Assembly: GCA_020091685.1 (NCBI GenBank) | Contig: CM034596.1 | Coordinates: 1,364,001 to 1,428,000 of the forward strand | Reading direction: 5' to 3' | Source: Lutjanus erythropterus | Lineage: Eukaryota > Chordata > Actinopteri > Lutjaniformes > Lutjanidae | DNA: 64,000 bases | In this document: positions 23,336-36,831 of the stretch, in pieces | Position numbering within the stretch: position 1 is the stretch's first letter | Layout: each line of letters opens with the position of its first letter | Position numbers and translations under genes: made by a program | Notes under the pieces: model-generated | Told to the model about the DNA's origin: nothing | The model's input: the letters and a program-made list of their open reading frames with translations, nothing else | Database searches by the model: none

Positions 23336-26300
23336 AAAATCACGATCAAAGAAAGTTTATATCAAGTTTATATTTCTTGCACTTTCTCCCCCTTGCTCAT
23401 TGAGTCACACTGATCGTGTGGCCCCACGTAAAAGTTGTGGCTCTAAGTAACCACATAAAGTGTTTTTGTTTTATTACCTGTGTCCTCATGCTAAAATCTA
23501 ATTTAGTTTCTTGATTGTTTCAGCTGATTCTGGGCTCACATGGTGCATATCCCCAAATTAATTTGTGTTTAATCAAATTATCACAAAGCAAATCTGTAAC
23601 CATGTAGCCTAATATAGAGACCCAGCAGCTCATTACTGCCCCGGGGAGCCTAGCAGGTTAATCTGACCGTATTTAAATCATCATGGTTTGTACAATACAA
23701 TTCACACAATGGGACTCATTCTGACTCTGCCAAATCACACCACTCACACACACTATTTTGCTCCTGCCAACCTCAATAGCTGGAGGAAGAATACCAGTTC
23801 TTACTTGTGCAAATCTGGCTTTTAAATAACATTATAACATAGCAGTTACAGTAAAGACAAATAGATGAATTCAGTCATTTGGGTCCTTAAGGACCTCAAA
23901 CTGTGGGCTGAAAAGTGTCATATACTTGGCCTGAAGAACATTATATAATTTGTTTCTATTTGTATCTTTGGAACCCAGTCCACTTGCTGCACTTAACAAG
24001 ATGGATGGAATTTAGTTTTAGGAGTTTAAATTTGTACTGTGACTCCTAACATCTCCTCATAATTAATCTAGCATTCAGCTGGTCACACAGGCGTTGTTCT
24101 CATGACACTGCTGTTTCTGTGCCAAACTTCTGTAGGAACACAGACACAGTGGTGCCTCCAGCAGAGAGATAATATGTTTAAATGGCATCTTTAGTATTTT
24201 GGACCCTATTTCCCATGTTTTTTTTGTTTTTTACAAATGGGGCAACAATTTTTGAAAATTTGTCCAATATTGAGCAAGACCAAAGTGCACCCATGAAACA
24301 TGCTTTCTTTACCACTGACAACCACCGTCATCGCAAAACACACTACATTCATATTCAGCAGAAACAAAGTAAAACTCACCCAAACAGTGTCGATTCATCT
24401 TTCCACTGTTCCAACAATCACCAGCTCTGGTTTGGTTGAAATAAACCCTTTATTTACCACACTAGATGTGGTGGCAGATTTAACATTGAAATTTGGGGTA
24501 ATTATTGAAACATGAGGTCTTTGATTCCAAAGAGAAGAAAACAAAAGCAGCTTCTCATTTTTCGCTGATGACCGTGGGTTTTGTCAGCTAAAATGATGAC
24601 TCTCGCTCGATTTTGTGAATGTAGGGAGCTAATGTAAGCTAATGCTAATGCTTGAATTTCTTGAGTCAGCTGAGAACCCTGTCTCCAGCGGCATTTTTAA
24701 TGTTTCCATCTGATGCATTTTGAAACAAAAACCCTATGAAGGTATGTTTAATTACTTAACAGCTGTGTATGTGATGTGATGTAAAAAGACCGAGGCTAAA
24801 GCTAGTTTACATTGGTCGGATGGTGAAATACGACACATATGTATGGTTGATGACAGAAATACACTCATTAATATGGGAAAAGGAAATGCAGGGACTAGAT
24901 GAGTGTAGCAGACCTTGAGAAGAGAGCTGGGATAAGCGAGCCAGACAGAGATGCAGTGTCGTCGACCCACTTTGATTCTGCACCAGCCTGCATCCTCCAC
25001 CTAAAACTCCCCACATAATAAATCCCAAGCCACGAGTTTAGCAAATTCAGAGGTATCTAACATGAGTTTCGAGGTTCTGGAGGTAAAGTCAATGCAGATA
25101 GTAAGCCAGTGTTAGTTAGCGGACATGCTAACGTTTGCAGCTTATGGTAGAGCAGATAAAAACAAAGTTTCATCCATTTCCCACATGTACTGTTGTGTTT
25201 TATGTTTTTGAAAGACTACAATAAAAGATGCCACCCTCCAAAGTCATGAGAGACTGTCATTCTTCTTAGAGCCCTATGCACAATGCTTCAGCTTGTAGAG
25301 AAATGCAAAGCTTGACACGTCTGCAGTGCCCTAGTTATAGTTGCTAGTTGCTGATTTTAGACAGTACTACTACAGCTATTAGACAGTTGCTGTTTGAATG
25401 AGGAGAAAAGGGTCAATTGCCTTTAAGCATTACATTGCAAACTGGAGTTGTCTCACTCAATGTTGGACTAGTTGTTTCTTTTAAAGTTATTTTTCATCAC
25501 TTACACACTTGTCTGCAACAACCTCAGAGCTACAACCTGCACACAAAAGTTAGCGCCTGGGATGCTAATGGTATGAACATAAACAAGCTAACAGCTGTTA
25601 CCTCTTCTCTTGCAGTGAGGTAGTCATTGCAATACCAGAGTTTGCCTCCTGGTGTGTAAATGTTACGCCAACAAGGCAGGGCGTTTTTTCCCCTGTAGCA
25701 GAATGTGCCTGTGTGGACTCAGACCTTTCTCTAGTGCTGAGTGCTGTGGATAGAGGTCTGGCTTTGCAAGACTACTTAGACACAAAAACATGGGAAAATA
25801 GAGTCCAGGCTGAAAAATACAAAAGTCACCCTTAAATTGGATAATACATATCCACATGAAGAAGAATCTTTGTTTTGTTTTAGAACGATTAGAAAAGACA
25901 GATTAACTGTCTCATTTACTTTGATTTACACACATTTCTCATCTACTTATGACATAGCTTTTAAAGAGCAAAAATCATTTGTTATCATCTGCTGCCAATA
26001 ATCTGTCAGTTGCATTCTTCATGTTGTGTCACGTTCAGCAGGCCTTTCCGAAACATTTGATGATGGATGAGAGCGAACAGCATAAGTGGACAAAAAAACC
26101 CTCATGCTGAAGTCTGTTTCTAGTAAAAGTTTATGAGCGTGTCCTCTCCCTCATTGATGTTATGTCAAGTGACTCAACACACAAAAACCAGTGATCAATC
26201 ATGCGACACCTATGGAAGGTAGTGGCCCAGACTCCAAAGCTGACAGGTTGACACATCCACCAAAAAAAAAAAAAGGGGGAAAAATTACGGTGGAGATTGA

Positions 26301-29300
26301 TGCTACGCAGATTACATTTTATGAGTGGTCTGGGAAATATCGTTTGGGGTTCTTCATTCTTAGAAAAAAACCCACAATAAACTGAGCCACATCTGTATTT
26401 TTTGTTATGACAGCGTTGTTTTACATGAACATCTGGGCAGAAAATGAAAACAAACCAGCAACTCAAGAGATGAAAATAAATTGTCTTTTTCAAAGATAAA
26501 CATTTCACATTCAACATTATCTACATTTGTGTGGAAACCTGTCACCACTCCTTTAATATAGGGTTAGGCTTTTGTTAGTGGTGAGTGTTAGTGGTTTGTG
26601 CCAGACAGGAATGCCTCATTGGAGGAATTCAAGGAACTTTTTCCTGCTTTCCTTGAGCTGGCAAAGTTTAAAAGCTTGCCATGTGTGTCTAAGTCTCATT
26701 CCAAATGAGTGGGAAGCTTTATATTAACACAGAAGGGTGGATCAGAAGGCCTACACAGCCATGCTCTCACCATGCAGCAATTCAGACTTGAAGTGTAACA
26801 ACACATCAATGTTTCACTGAAAACGGAGGTCGAAAAGCCTGAAAGAGTCCAATGGGTCTGAACATGGTCTCCAGTTAACAGTGGTCGATGACATGCAGAA
26901 TATTTGACTTTGTTGCTCTCCTGCTGTCCCTGAGTTTTGTGTCCTCCAGCTCCTCCCTCAGTGAGGGCTTGTTAATTCTTGCAGGCTGGTTCCACATTGC
27001 CACACCATCAGCCGAACACAAAAACAGTGAAGCATTGTTCGGTCCAAAGGACATTTTGGGAGTCTGTGTGTGGGCTAGTTCGCTAGCTCTGCCTCATCTT
27101 AAAATTATCAGCAACTTTTTACAACCAGGCCTCATTGCGTTCATTAGTGTTTTATATTGTCCCTAAAGAAAAGCAACGCTATGACGCTGTCTTAATGGAC
27201 AAACTGTAGTCATGGCATTTGCCAGGTGCTTTGTCAGGCTTCGCTGCTGCATTGTGGTGGGCATAAATGTCAAACAATAGCCCTTTTTGAGTCACATCCC
27301 AAGAACTGTAAACCTATGAATCATTGTGGCTTTTTCTTGTTCGTCGAGGCGTTGTTTGGGTACAAGGAATCCAGGCCTTGGCAGCTCATTTTTTAACAAA
27401 AGCTGACGCTTCAGATTAGGGCTGTATTACCATTTGGGCTCATTACAATGCTGCCCTCCCAATGCACACCCAAACCCTCGTCATTGCTTGATAATGAGGA
27501 TCTTGTCTCCACCTGTTTATCTTCGCTTCATCACTTGATTTGGTCTCAGTCTGGTATGCACAGTGCGTCGTCATGCACACAGTGAGCCACGCAATCAGGA
27601 CACAGCTTCTATCCAGCGGATGCCAAGACTAATTTACACTTAAAGATGTCAGCGCTAAATCTTATTTGCTGCTTGTTATTCTAATGACAGATGGCCACGC
27701 CTTTTTGGCTTCATTTCAAGGACCTGCAGTATGTAAGGAGTCCCCTCCGACATGAAGGAATGAACTGGTCATACATACATTTATTAGCATGCAGACTACA
27801 TGTAATATTCAGTCATTTCAAATGTCCATATGTGTTTCGCGTTCTGGCTTAACTAAAGTTGCATCGTACCAAAAACACACTGATGCCACAAACTGCACAG
27901 AGGCTAGGACAGACCTGCTAACAGGTCTTTCCTGTGTATACACAGTATGAGACAAATTCCTCTGTACATAGTTCCATTATTGTACAAAAAACATCAGTGA
28001 GCCACATTAGTCATGTTTCCATCAATGTATTTTTGTGTGAATTAGAAAATGGTAATGGAAATGGCACAATTCTAAGAACTTCATCAAGTTCACAAAAATC
28101 AACAACAAAAATAACTCACATGACTGATCAGCTAGTTTCACTCCAAGAGAAGAAGAAGACGTTTCTGCTGTCTGCATCAACTGTTCCATGACAGAATAAT
28201 TACAACTTTGCCAATTAAAAAGAAATCCTAAAGACCACTCTCCATTTTTCTCTCGCAGATGGCCATGGTGACTGGTTTTGTTTCAGATTGATGACCTTTA
28301 CTTTTTCTACCCCTATATTCATCTGCTTTTGTTACAACCATGCGTAACATAGCCTACGTGGCCAACGTCTGACAAAACTACACTTTGTGCAGCCTAGTTT
28401 AGTCTCCAAACCAGTTCTTCTTTATTTCTTTGTGTCAAGTTCCCTTTAAATTTGCTTGACAATTGAATGGAAATACAGTTTCTGTCAGTCTTACATACAC
28501 CTTGATTCACAGCTGAAAATAGTCCCTAACAAACTAACAATCACACAAATATGTGTCGCTTGAAATGCATCACCAGTAAAACTCATGTTTTCCTATAGTA
28601 TTGTGCTCCTGGTGAGCACTCCTTTCTTGCACTGCATGACAAGTTTTTCCAGCAGGTTTTAGACAAGCATTAAAGTTAAAACATTCTCAGCTTTTCAGCG
28701 CAAGGTGCAGAGTTGCACCGCTCGTCAATGTCACACACCATATCAGTCAATGAAGGGACACAAGGTGGGTAAACTACAGTATACACTCCTGCTATGGAGC
28801 AAGCGGGAAATCATAACTCATGTCATGGTGGTTTCATGTATATTACTTGTCTTTGAGAGTAAGGGATTAACATACTCCACACAGGCGCACCAGCTGTTTA
28901 ATGTGACGCATTTTCCCACAATGTTCTTGAAGAGACCGCACCTGTAGCGACGCATCTCTGTCTGATCGGCCACATACTCCTGTTTGAGCAAATTATTCTA
29001 AAAACTTCAGTGCCAGTCTGTTTACTTACTGAGCCTTTTTAAAAACGCACTTCTATATATTTGAGACATATCATTTTTTGTAAAAAATATTAATTGATTT
29101 TCTTGATCAGTACAAATGACACAAACACCCCACCTCACTTCCCCAGATACTTTCAAAAAACAGCAACACGACAGTACCAAAATAAACAGACAAGGAAAAG
29201 CAAAAAAGAAATCATAAATACATAAAATAATAAAAAAAAAACACACACACACACAAATATGATTAGGTAGTGATCTTAATGCTATTCCTGTGCATTTTAT

Positions 29301-32300
29301 AAGAAAATATGAGTTATGTGCCTTATGTTAGGGAATCTCTGTTGCTTGCATTTTTGAGGAATATAATAAAATATTTCCAGATTTACTCAAACACTTTTTG
29401 TCTGTTTCTCAATATGTAAGTTATTTTCTCCAAGACCATACATGCCACTTCATCAGTCCATTCTGTAATACTTGATTTATTTGTTTTCTTCTAAAAAGAG
29501 CAATTAGCCATTTGGCTTGCATGCTTATAAGAATATATTCTTTCTTCCTTTTGAAGTTTTAAGAGTACAAATTCAAGATAGAAATGTTGACAAACCTCTA
29601 CAGACAGGGGTCATTCTGTCTATCACATGCTTTACTTCTTTACAAATATTTGTTATTTTATTATTTTAAGTACATGTGTCAAAGTACAAAGTTGTGCAAT
29701 TTTACTGTTGTTACATAATTACGCATGACCCACTTATATTGCAGTAGCATTGGTTTATGTGTTCTGTGCATCTTGTGACCTGTTTTTGAAGTTTTAAATT
29801 TACTGTGATGGCTGGTCATACATACACTTACTAGCATGCAGCCCATGTATAAATTCTCCCAGTAATGTAAAATATGCATCTGTTTCTCATGTTTGGTTCA
29901 ACTCAAGTTCCATCCTACCAAGAATACACTGACACATTACCTCTAACTGCACAGAAGCTGCCCTTCAAACTGAATGGAATAGTGGTAAACCTAAATGTCT
30001 ACAAAATAGGCCTGTGACCAAATGCTTGCTGCAGAGAGTACCCAGAACCGTGATCAAAGTGAGCTGGAGCACGGCTGCAGCAGGAGTCTGTGGCAGAGAT
30101 GTTGGCACTCGCGACCCATGTTGCGGCCTGGAATCACAATAAGCAAACTGTAGGAAGCTTCTTTTTATGTGCAACTCCCTTGTTTACAGTATTTATATTT
30201 CTGAAGTATTGATTCCAGTGAACACACAGTGATTCTCATCCAGTCCACTCGCAAATTTTCATATTTATGCTTGGGCGCAGTCCGCTCTGCATGAGTTCAA
30301 ACACAGACCTACGCAGACAATATAACTATTTCAAGTGCCTGCCAGCATTGGAGAAGTAATGGCTAAAATGACATGCTTTGACAGGTCTTCTCTTCTTTAT
30401 TGCCAGGACTTATTCATCTAATATTTATTTATTTATTTTTTTTGATAGCTGCAGAATGAAAACACATTTGATAAATCCCAAAAGGGAAATGATGGGCCTT
30501 AGCTGTACTTCTTTATGGCAGTTTCCCCAAGGGAGAAGATGTGAGAATGCCCAACTTGACTTCAAGGAAAGGCAACATGGTTTCTCGGGCCGGTTCGGCA
30601 GGATGCAGACGCATGCTCTCCTAAATCAATACTGAAGAGCAGCCAGCGTCATTTACCATGATGTAGAAAAACACAGGTTTTTCTCTGCTGGGTGAGCACT
30701 CTTCAGAGAATGTTGTAGTACATATTTCCATTACGAGTTCTGATGAGTAACAGTGCTTCAAGGGTGTCAGTGTTGTCATCTCCTTGGCAGCAACAGACTG
30801 GGCCTTATCGCCACACTACTTTGTCTCTGTCTTGTCCAAATATCCATTCCTGTCTGCCTACATCTTTTTGTGTCTCACTCCATCACAATGTTTTTGTGTT
30901 AGTCCCCTCATCCTCATCTCCTGCACAGTGTCTGTGCTCGTCATTGTACCCACAGGGAGTATCGGGCTTCTAACCTCATTGAGGTGTAACTCCTCTCTGA
31001 ACCAAGGGGATCCTGCTTCCGTCAGTAGGAAACAAAAGTGTCCGAGTCATAAACACAAGAGCCATTAGGAGATCTGTTGTTGTAAAGTGAGTAAGCCCTG
31101 AGATGACGGTAGAATTAGTCCACTGCACTGTTTTCTCTGCATTCCTATGACACGTAGCCCAGAAATTGTAACCATCCTCAGAGTTTTTAACTTAATTTGA
31201 TTTAGAAACCGCTCATCTGTCACTTCCATGTTACAGTTTCATCATTCATGTCTGCCTTGTTAACTAACCCTCTAACCCTGATCCAAAAGCCAATGTGATC
31301 ATTGTGCTTTGAAAACTCTATCCAAACCTTTTTCTGTTTGCACAACTACTGTCTGTTCAAAACAGAAGTGAGACATTCAGATAGTTTCAGGCTTGTAGTA
31401 AGAAGAATGTTTATACTAATCTACTGTATTAATTTGAACTTCGTCACTGTCGGGCAGAAACCTCGTACAGTATGTCCAAAACTGGTACTTTTCAGGAAAT
31501 GTTTTTAAACTACTTGAATGCTGTTTAGTCAAAGTTAGTAACACTTTTTAACACATTTCAAAGGTTAAATATTTGTAAAACCCACAGATAGACATAAATG
31601 ATGAGCAATAGCAGTGTTTTCTGTTGCAACTGTAGTTGCTGTTAAAGGATGAGTCCAGCAATATTTTTTTTTTTCTATGGCAGACACTATTTGCACTCAG
31701 CTAACAATGCCATTAGCACCCAGGGTGGACTAGCCAACAATGTTATTTGCACCCGGGGTGTAAATAGACAATATAATAATATAATAATATAATATCAAAT
31801 ATATAATTATACCCACATGACAGAGACATGTTCTTTTTCTAAACCTGACCAAGTTAGTGTAACTTAAGGCTCCTTTCTGGCTTTTGACAAAATTCAACAG
31901 CTGATTCATTTTATTTAATTACACTTTCACAGTGACTTAGTATGAAAAGGGTTCTACATGTCTTGGTTCCTTCATTCCTCTCTGCTGGCTAGTTTTTTAC
32001 CTCTGAGTCAGACCAAACTAGCTGAGTAGAACAGACATTAGTTTGCTAATTAGTTACAATAGCTGACAACCTTGACCTCCCGCTTCAAACCCAGCAAAAT
32101 GTGTGCACATGTCCGGTGTATCATTTGATACAAGGCAGCAGAGGAAGAAACAGAAGATTTGGCGTTGTATATGTATCTTGCAGCTTTAGTTGAATGGTGT
32201 CCTCAGTAAAGTGCAGATCCCTGCCAGGCAACAGAAAGTGAAGCACCTACTGCAATGGCACCGCAACTGTCAGATGCAACCAGCAGAGATTAACAAAGTT

Positions 32301-32489
32301 TTGCCAACATTAACATGACCACACATACATTGTTCCAAGTTTTCAAACGGAAGCAGTCTTACCAACCAGTGAAGTTGCAGTTTATATCCATGTCTGTCCA
32401 GACAGCCTGTCCTGAACTTTTTGGATGGAAAATGTTATCACCACATCATTTTATCTTATTGGATATTTGTGTGTAATTTTGTCATAAAT
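23336..32489. other. Long stretch with no gene recognised
   Basis: I read about 9 kb of AT-rich sequence with no open frame of convincing length, no tRNA and no clear transposon termini. Small features include a poly-A and GGGGG patch at 26263-26281, AGACCTGctaaCAGGTCT near 27912, an A-tract and CA run near 29230-29256, and AT-rich microsatellite near 31768-31800. The segment at about 27600-27730 (TAATTTACACTTAAAGATGT, TTCTAATGACAGATGGCC) has the even composition of a conserved non-coding element, but that is only an impression. Confidence 0.4.
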
Positions 32490-32925
32490 AACAGATGAAT
32501 CCTTGAGTCATGACCAAAATGTGTTCAGTGAGTATGAACTTTTTTACCATAACTTTGACCTTTGACCACCAAAATTTAATCTATTCAAATGGACAAGTTT
32601 AAAGACAGTTTCTCAAGTCATTCCTGAGATATTGCATTCACAAGAATGGGGTGACCTAAAAACATAATGTCTCTGGCCACAGATGGCCGGTATGAAGACA
32701 TAAAAAAATGTTTAAGGTTTTTCAAAAACAGCGAATCCTTAAGCATATGGTCATGAATATGCACAAAAAACATAGGCTGATCAGTCCAGTAGTTTTAGTA
32801 GTTATCGAGATTACCTGCAGACAAGCTGCAGGCCCATTGATCATGCACGTACACACCCACACACAAGTTATCACCTGATCCTGTTCAGGATTATGCCCAG
32901 CGGGGATAATAAAAATAATGACAAT
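32490..32925 (+). repeat. Dispersed repeat family A, copy 2
   Basis: Landmarks in order are TTTGACCTTTGACCACCAAA, ATTTAATCTATTCAA, CCTGAGATATTGCATTCACA, AGAATGGGGTGACC, AACATAATGTCTCTGGCCAC, GGCTGATCAGTCCAGTAGTT, TTACCTGCAGACAAGCTG, CATTGATCATGCACG, a CA-rich run and GGGGATAATAA. The order is the same as in the copies at 1-300 and 46800-47395. Confidence 0.75.
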
Positions 32926-33499
32926 TGACTGTTGCAGCATACCACTGCCACTTTGCTCGTGAATACAAACTAAAATAAAAACTCTGCTCTGTAGATTTCT
33001 GGAGGCAATAGTAGAAATAGGAGTAGGAGTAGAAATGTTCAACATAGGCTTAACTTTCCTCTCGTGTTAGGGTCGGCACCGACCCGTTTTTGATTTTAAA
33101 TGCATAAAAGTACTACATAAATGTTTATTGCATCAAGACTTTTTGACTTTGTCAGGAACTTCTATTTAAACAAAATAAAATAAAAAAAATAATTTTACTA
33201 AATTATACAATGCTCTGGTTAAAATTATGACCTTTGTGTTGTTAGGGTCGGTTTCGACCCAGTTATAATATAAGATTATAAAAACAATAATAAGTGCCAA
33301 AACTGAAATCATAAACAAACTATCAGCCAACAGCCCACAGCCAGCTGTTCCTCCAACCACTGGAGCTTCAGTTAGGGGCTTCTCTCTTTGCCTGTTTGAC
33401 CATGTCCAGGTACATAATAATTCAGTAATTCAGTTTAGGGTTGGTGACTTGCAGAGTACACATCTCCAGTTTACAGCATGCAACAATAAGAAGATTTAC

Positions 33500-33795
33500 T
33501 GTAAGGACAGAAAGACAAACACATTGTGCTTCACCTGGAAAAAATATCTCTGCAAAGAACACACTAAAAGTGTCATTTTTTGCCACACATGCATCTAAAC
33601 ACACGCATACACATGCATGTTGTTGCACAGAGAGACTTTTTATGGACCTAGTACAAATGAATTGTGCCTCTTCTACAAAAAATAGCTCTGCAAAGAACAC
33701 ACTTAAAGTGTCACTTTTTGTCACACATGCATCTAAAAATACACTAATACACATGCATGTTCTTGCACATAGAGTTTTTATGGAACTAGTACTTG
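33500..33795. repeat. Tandem duplication, ~138-bp period
   Basis: The blocks CTGCAAAGAACACACT, AAAGTGTCA, CACACATGCATCTAAA and ACACATGCATGTT recur in the same order about 138 bp apart (for example 33550 and 33688). The two units differ at scattered positions, so the duplication is not recent. The palindrome ACATGCATGT occurs in each. Confidence 0.85.
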
Positions 33796-33877
33796 ATTTC
33801 TGTTGGTTTGATTTGCTTGATTGGTTGTTGTTTGTTTGACCTTTCAAATCTACATTTTGTATTATTACTAGTTCTGC

Positions 33878-34245
33878 AGGATGACACGGTGGTGCAGTGG
33901 TTAGCACTGCCACCTAACAGCAAGAAGGTCCTGAGTTTGAATCCCCCAGCTGGCTGGGGGCAGGGCCTTTCTGTGCAGAGTTTACATGTTCTCCCCGTGT
34001 CTGCGTGGGTTCTCTCCAGGTTCTCCAGCTTCCTTCCACAGTCCAAAGACATGCATGCTAGGTTAATTGGTGACTCTAAATTGCCCGAAGGTGTGAGTGG
34101 TTGTCTTTCTCTATGTTTCAGCCCTGTGATGAACTGATGACTTGTGCAGGGTGAACCCTGCCTCTCGCCCAATGTCAGCTGGGATAGACTCCAGCCCCCC
34201 ACGACCCTTTGGGAATAAGCGGTTACAGAAAATGGATGGATGGAC
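33878..34245 (+). mobile_element. Full-length tRNA-derived SINE with 11-bp TSDs and an RTE-type tail
   Basis: The element is 368 bp and is flanked by the exact direct repeat ACTAGTTCTGC (33867-33877 and 34246-34256). The head is tRNA-like: box-A-like TGGTGCAGTGGTTAGCA at about 33891 and box-B-like GAGTTTGAATCCC at about 33934. The body carries TTTACATGTTCTCCCCGTG, GTCCAAAGACATGCATGC, TTAATTGGTGACTCTAAATT and CCCAATGTCAGCTGGGATAG. The tail GGAATAAGCGG...AAATGGATGGATGGA resembles the Rex3 3' end (GGATAAGCGGAAGACAATGG then ATGG repeats). SINEs commonly borrow the 3' end of the LINE that mobilises them, so Rex3/RTE machinery is the likely source of its movement. RNA polymerase III transcription is expected from the tRNA-like head. 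Confidence 0.92.
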
Positions 34246-34771
34246 ACTAGTTCTGCTTTTCATTTTGTATTTGTATTAAGTTCTATTTTTGAAAAGAAAA
34301 AGACTTGTTTTTTGCCTTTTTCTTGAAGTAAATATATATGGGTCAAAACTGACCCGTAACACCATAGATGTTACTACAGTCAATAATATTAAAATTAAAA
34401 AAAATATATTTTTTGAACATTTAAGAGATGTGTTCTAATACCCCTCAGTAACAGTCAGGTAACATAACAACCTTTTATTTATTTATATAATTCTCTTGAT
34501 GTTCATTTGACAGTTTTTTTATATTGAAAACGAGGGCTATGCTGTCAAAAGAAAGGCCCAGGGGGCCACAACAAAAATATTAAAACCAAACTTTTCATGG
34601 ATAGGGAAGCCTAACAAGGTAACCAAGAGATAAGAAACAAATTGGATGACAAATAATTGTTTTTTGGATATTTTATGGCTGATTCAAGACACGGGTCAAA
34701 ACCGACCCGTGAACATAAGAGATAGTAACGGAAAGCTAACACAAGAGGAAGGTTAAAAAACATGTATATAT

Positions 34772-35759
34772 TAGGAGTGTGTATCTCACTGACTGAGACG
34801 ATTCGATACGTATCTCGATACATGTTTAACGATACAATATATTTTATAAATCTTTAAGTGGCCAACGATTCGGTTCGATATGATTCAACTCTGACACGAT
34901 ACGATACAATACGATACGACGCAGTACAAGACAATGCAGTGTGGCAGTCTTTACATTTTGATTCAACCGATGCTACATTTGTAGAGTGCTGTTAGTTGCC
35001 AATGAATCCTGATAGTTTTACTAAATATAGTAACAGTAGAGACAGAGAGGGAGACTTTACAGTGATGTTTATATCTTATTATGAGTCTCATGTGTAAATG
35101 AGATGAGATAAATGAGAAAATTTAAAAGTGTTTAAAATATCAGTATTTCTGCAGTAAGATGATCTGCTGCTCTGTTTCATATGAAGAGTGGTGTGGTTTT
35201 GATTAGTGTGGAGGAACAGTGATGCTCTGTGTTACCTGCTCTCACAGTGACATGACGTCTCTGTGGGTCAGACTCATGTCTCTGTTCTCCGCTGTCCGAC
35301 ACGTTTTGCATAAATGATCTGCAGCAGCGTTTCTCATCTTTCTTATAAAACCCAAAACTTATTCCACACTTGCACGTTATGAAAGTTTGGTGGTGCAACA
35401 CATTACAATGTCACTTCTGTCACTGTTTTCAGTGTGGTTTGTTTTGAGCAAATGAAGAGGAGACACAGGAGAGGGAGGAGGGAGCGCTTGTTTTGTGAGT
35501 GTGGCAGCGGGTGTCCAGCGAGAGCGGTGCAGGCAGAGACAGTGGGAGAGAGAAGACGGAGGAAAGTTACAGTGGCTGCTCACTGATCCCAAAATTAAAC
35601 GTATGTATCCTAATGAGATTTATTGATATGCTAGTGCTGCATCGATTTCTTTCTGATTCATGTTCAGCTTTTTACCGATGCAGGGCCATCCCTACCAATG
35701 CACTCGTAACTAACACATTAAAGTCAGATGCATCGCATGAGTGAATCGTTACACCCCTA
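34772..35759. mobile_element. Non-autonomous hAT element with perfect 8-bp TSDs
   Basis: The ends are TAGGAGTGT and, reverse-complemented, TAGGGGTGT(AACGATTC). The 8-bp repeat GTATATAT flanks them exactly (34764-34771 and 35760-35767). The subterminal region repeats CGATACGAT/GATACGATACAATACG words at about 34795-34920, a common source of transposase-binding subterminal repeats in hAT elements. The 988-bp interior has no transposase. It begins 19 bp after the right TTAA of the piggyBac-like element. Confidence 0.9.
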
Positions 35760-35767
35760 GTATATAT

Positions 35768-36831
35768 GCTAACATAATCATTTTCTTATCTATCTGAATC
35801 ATCCATACCTCATAAATCACGCATCAGTGATGATTTTCAAATGTCCAACTTTGTTGCATTGCATGAATGTTCATAAATCTGTCAATGTGTCTGACAGTGA
35901 TTATATTAAAAACAAAATTGTAATGAGGGAAAAAACACAAAGAAAGAAGAAGACCTTTGTCTTATATTTTGCAACGTTGTGTTTCTACTATCTGAATACA
36001 ATGTGTATCATGTTCTCTCCTTTTGTGGCATTTAGCTCCACACAATGAGAGATTGGTTTGCACAGACACATTTGCTCTCAGAAGCAGAAATACAATCCTG
36101 GAATGTCTGACCTGGTAAAAGGAACAAGAGACAGAAAATGTACCGGACTATTGTGTTCAACTCAAAGTTCTGCTATTCATAAAAACAGTGTTTTTACCCC
36201 CAAACCTACAGCATAACATCCTCAGCAAATAAATGTGTCAATAAACACGATTCCCTGTGCTGGGTGTGCTCATGTATAACTGAAGCTGGCATCCCAGTGA
36301 AGCATGCAGTATGAGGTAAGGCAATGAAACCCAGATATGAAAAAAGGGAGTGGGGTCTGTGGCATCATGTTTTACCTGTTCATGGTAAAATGGTGCATGA
36401 GCATTATCAGATCAAGATTACATCCACCACCAGCTGTTCCCTTTCACACTGGCCTCCACATCCCCCCTACTATCAACTTTACTGCCATCAACCATCCCAT
36501 TCCTTTCTCTTCTTTCCCTTAACTGAGAAGCAGAGAGGCAGAAAGGGCCAATGTTTTCAGCCATGTGTTGGCTTATCGTCACGGTTCTATCACTCTATCC
36601 TAACAACATGGAGAAAAGATTGTATCCAGAGCGTGTTTTGGCCTGCTCTTCAGTAGAAATGAGAGGAGATTGCACGTTAACTGTCTTTCCAGTCATAAAA
36701 AAATCCTCCTCATGGTTTGTCCATTTGTCCAATGCCTTCATTATCTACTGAGGAATCCACATTGTTAAGCAAAGACAACACAAAAGTCCTTATTTTCTCC
36801 TTAAGGTTTATTGTCTATGGTTCACAGAGAA
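35768..36831. other. No gene seen
   Basis: No coding, RNA or terminal-repeat signal was recognised in this stretch. Confidence 0.5.

Larger units (their letters stand above)
33054..34752. mobile_element. piggyBac-like non-autonomous element with TTAA borders, split by a SINE
   Basis: TTAA lies just outside both ends (33050-33053 and 34753-34756). The left end starts CTTTCCTCTCGTGTTAGG and the reverse complement of the right end starts CCTTCCTCTTGTGTTAG. TTAA target duplications with short inverted ends of this type are characteristic of piggyBac. Four short GGGTC...GACCC palindromes lie inside, two near each end (33070-33085, 33245-33260, 34340-34355, 34693-34708). I see no transposase frame. 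The SINE at 33878-34245 is inserted in it, and a ~138-bp tandem duplication fills 33500-33795. Confidence 0.8.

Noticed and set aside
27600-27740. Possible conserved non-coding element
   Set aside because: Only an impression from composition; cannot be supported without cross-species comparison.
33422-33913. Open frames of 163 and 132 codons on opposite strands
   Set aside because: They are products of the 138-bp tandem duplication; the repeated peptide blocks mirror the DNA repeat and do not resemble a piggyBac transposase.
33786-34247. Open frames of 153 codons (minus) and 114 codons (plus)
   Set aside because: They coincide with the SINE, which is non-coding.
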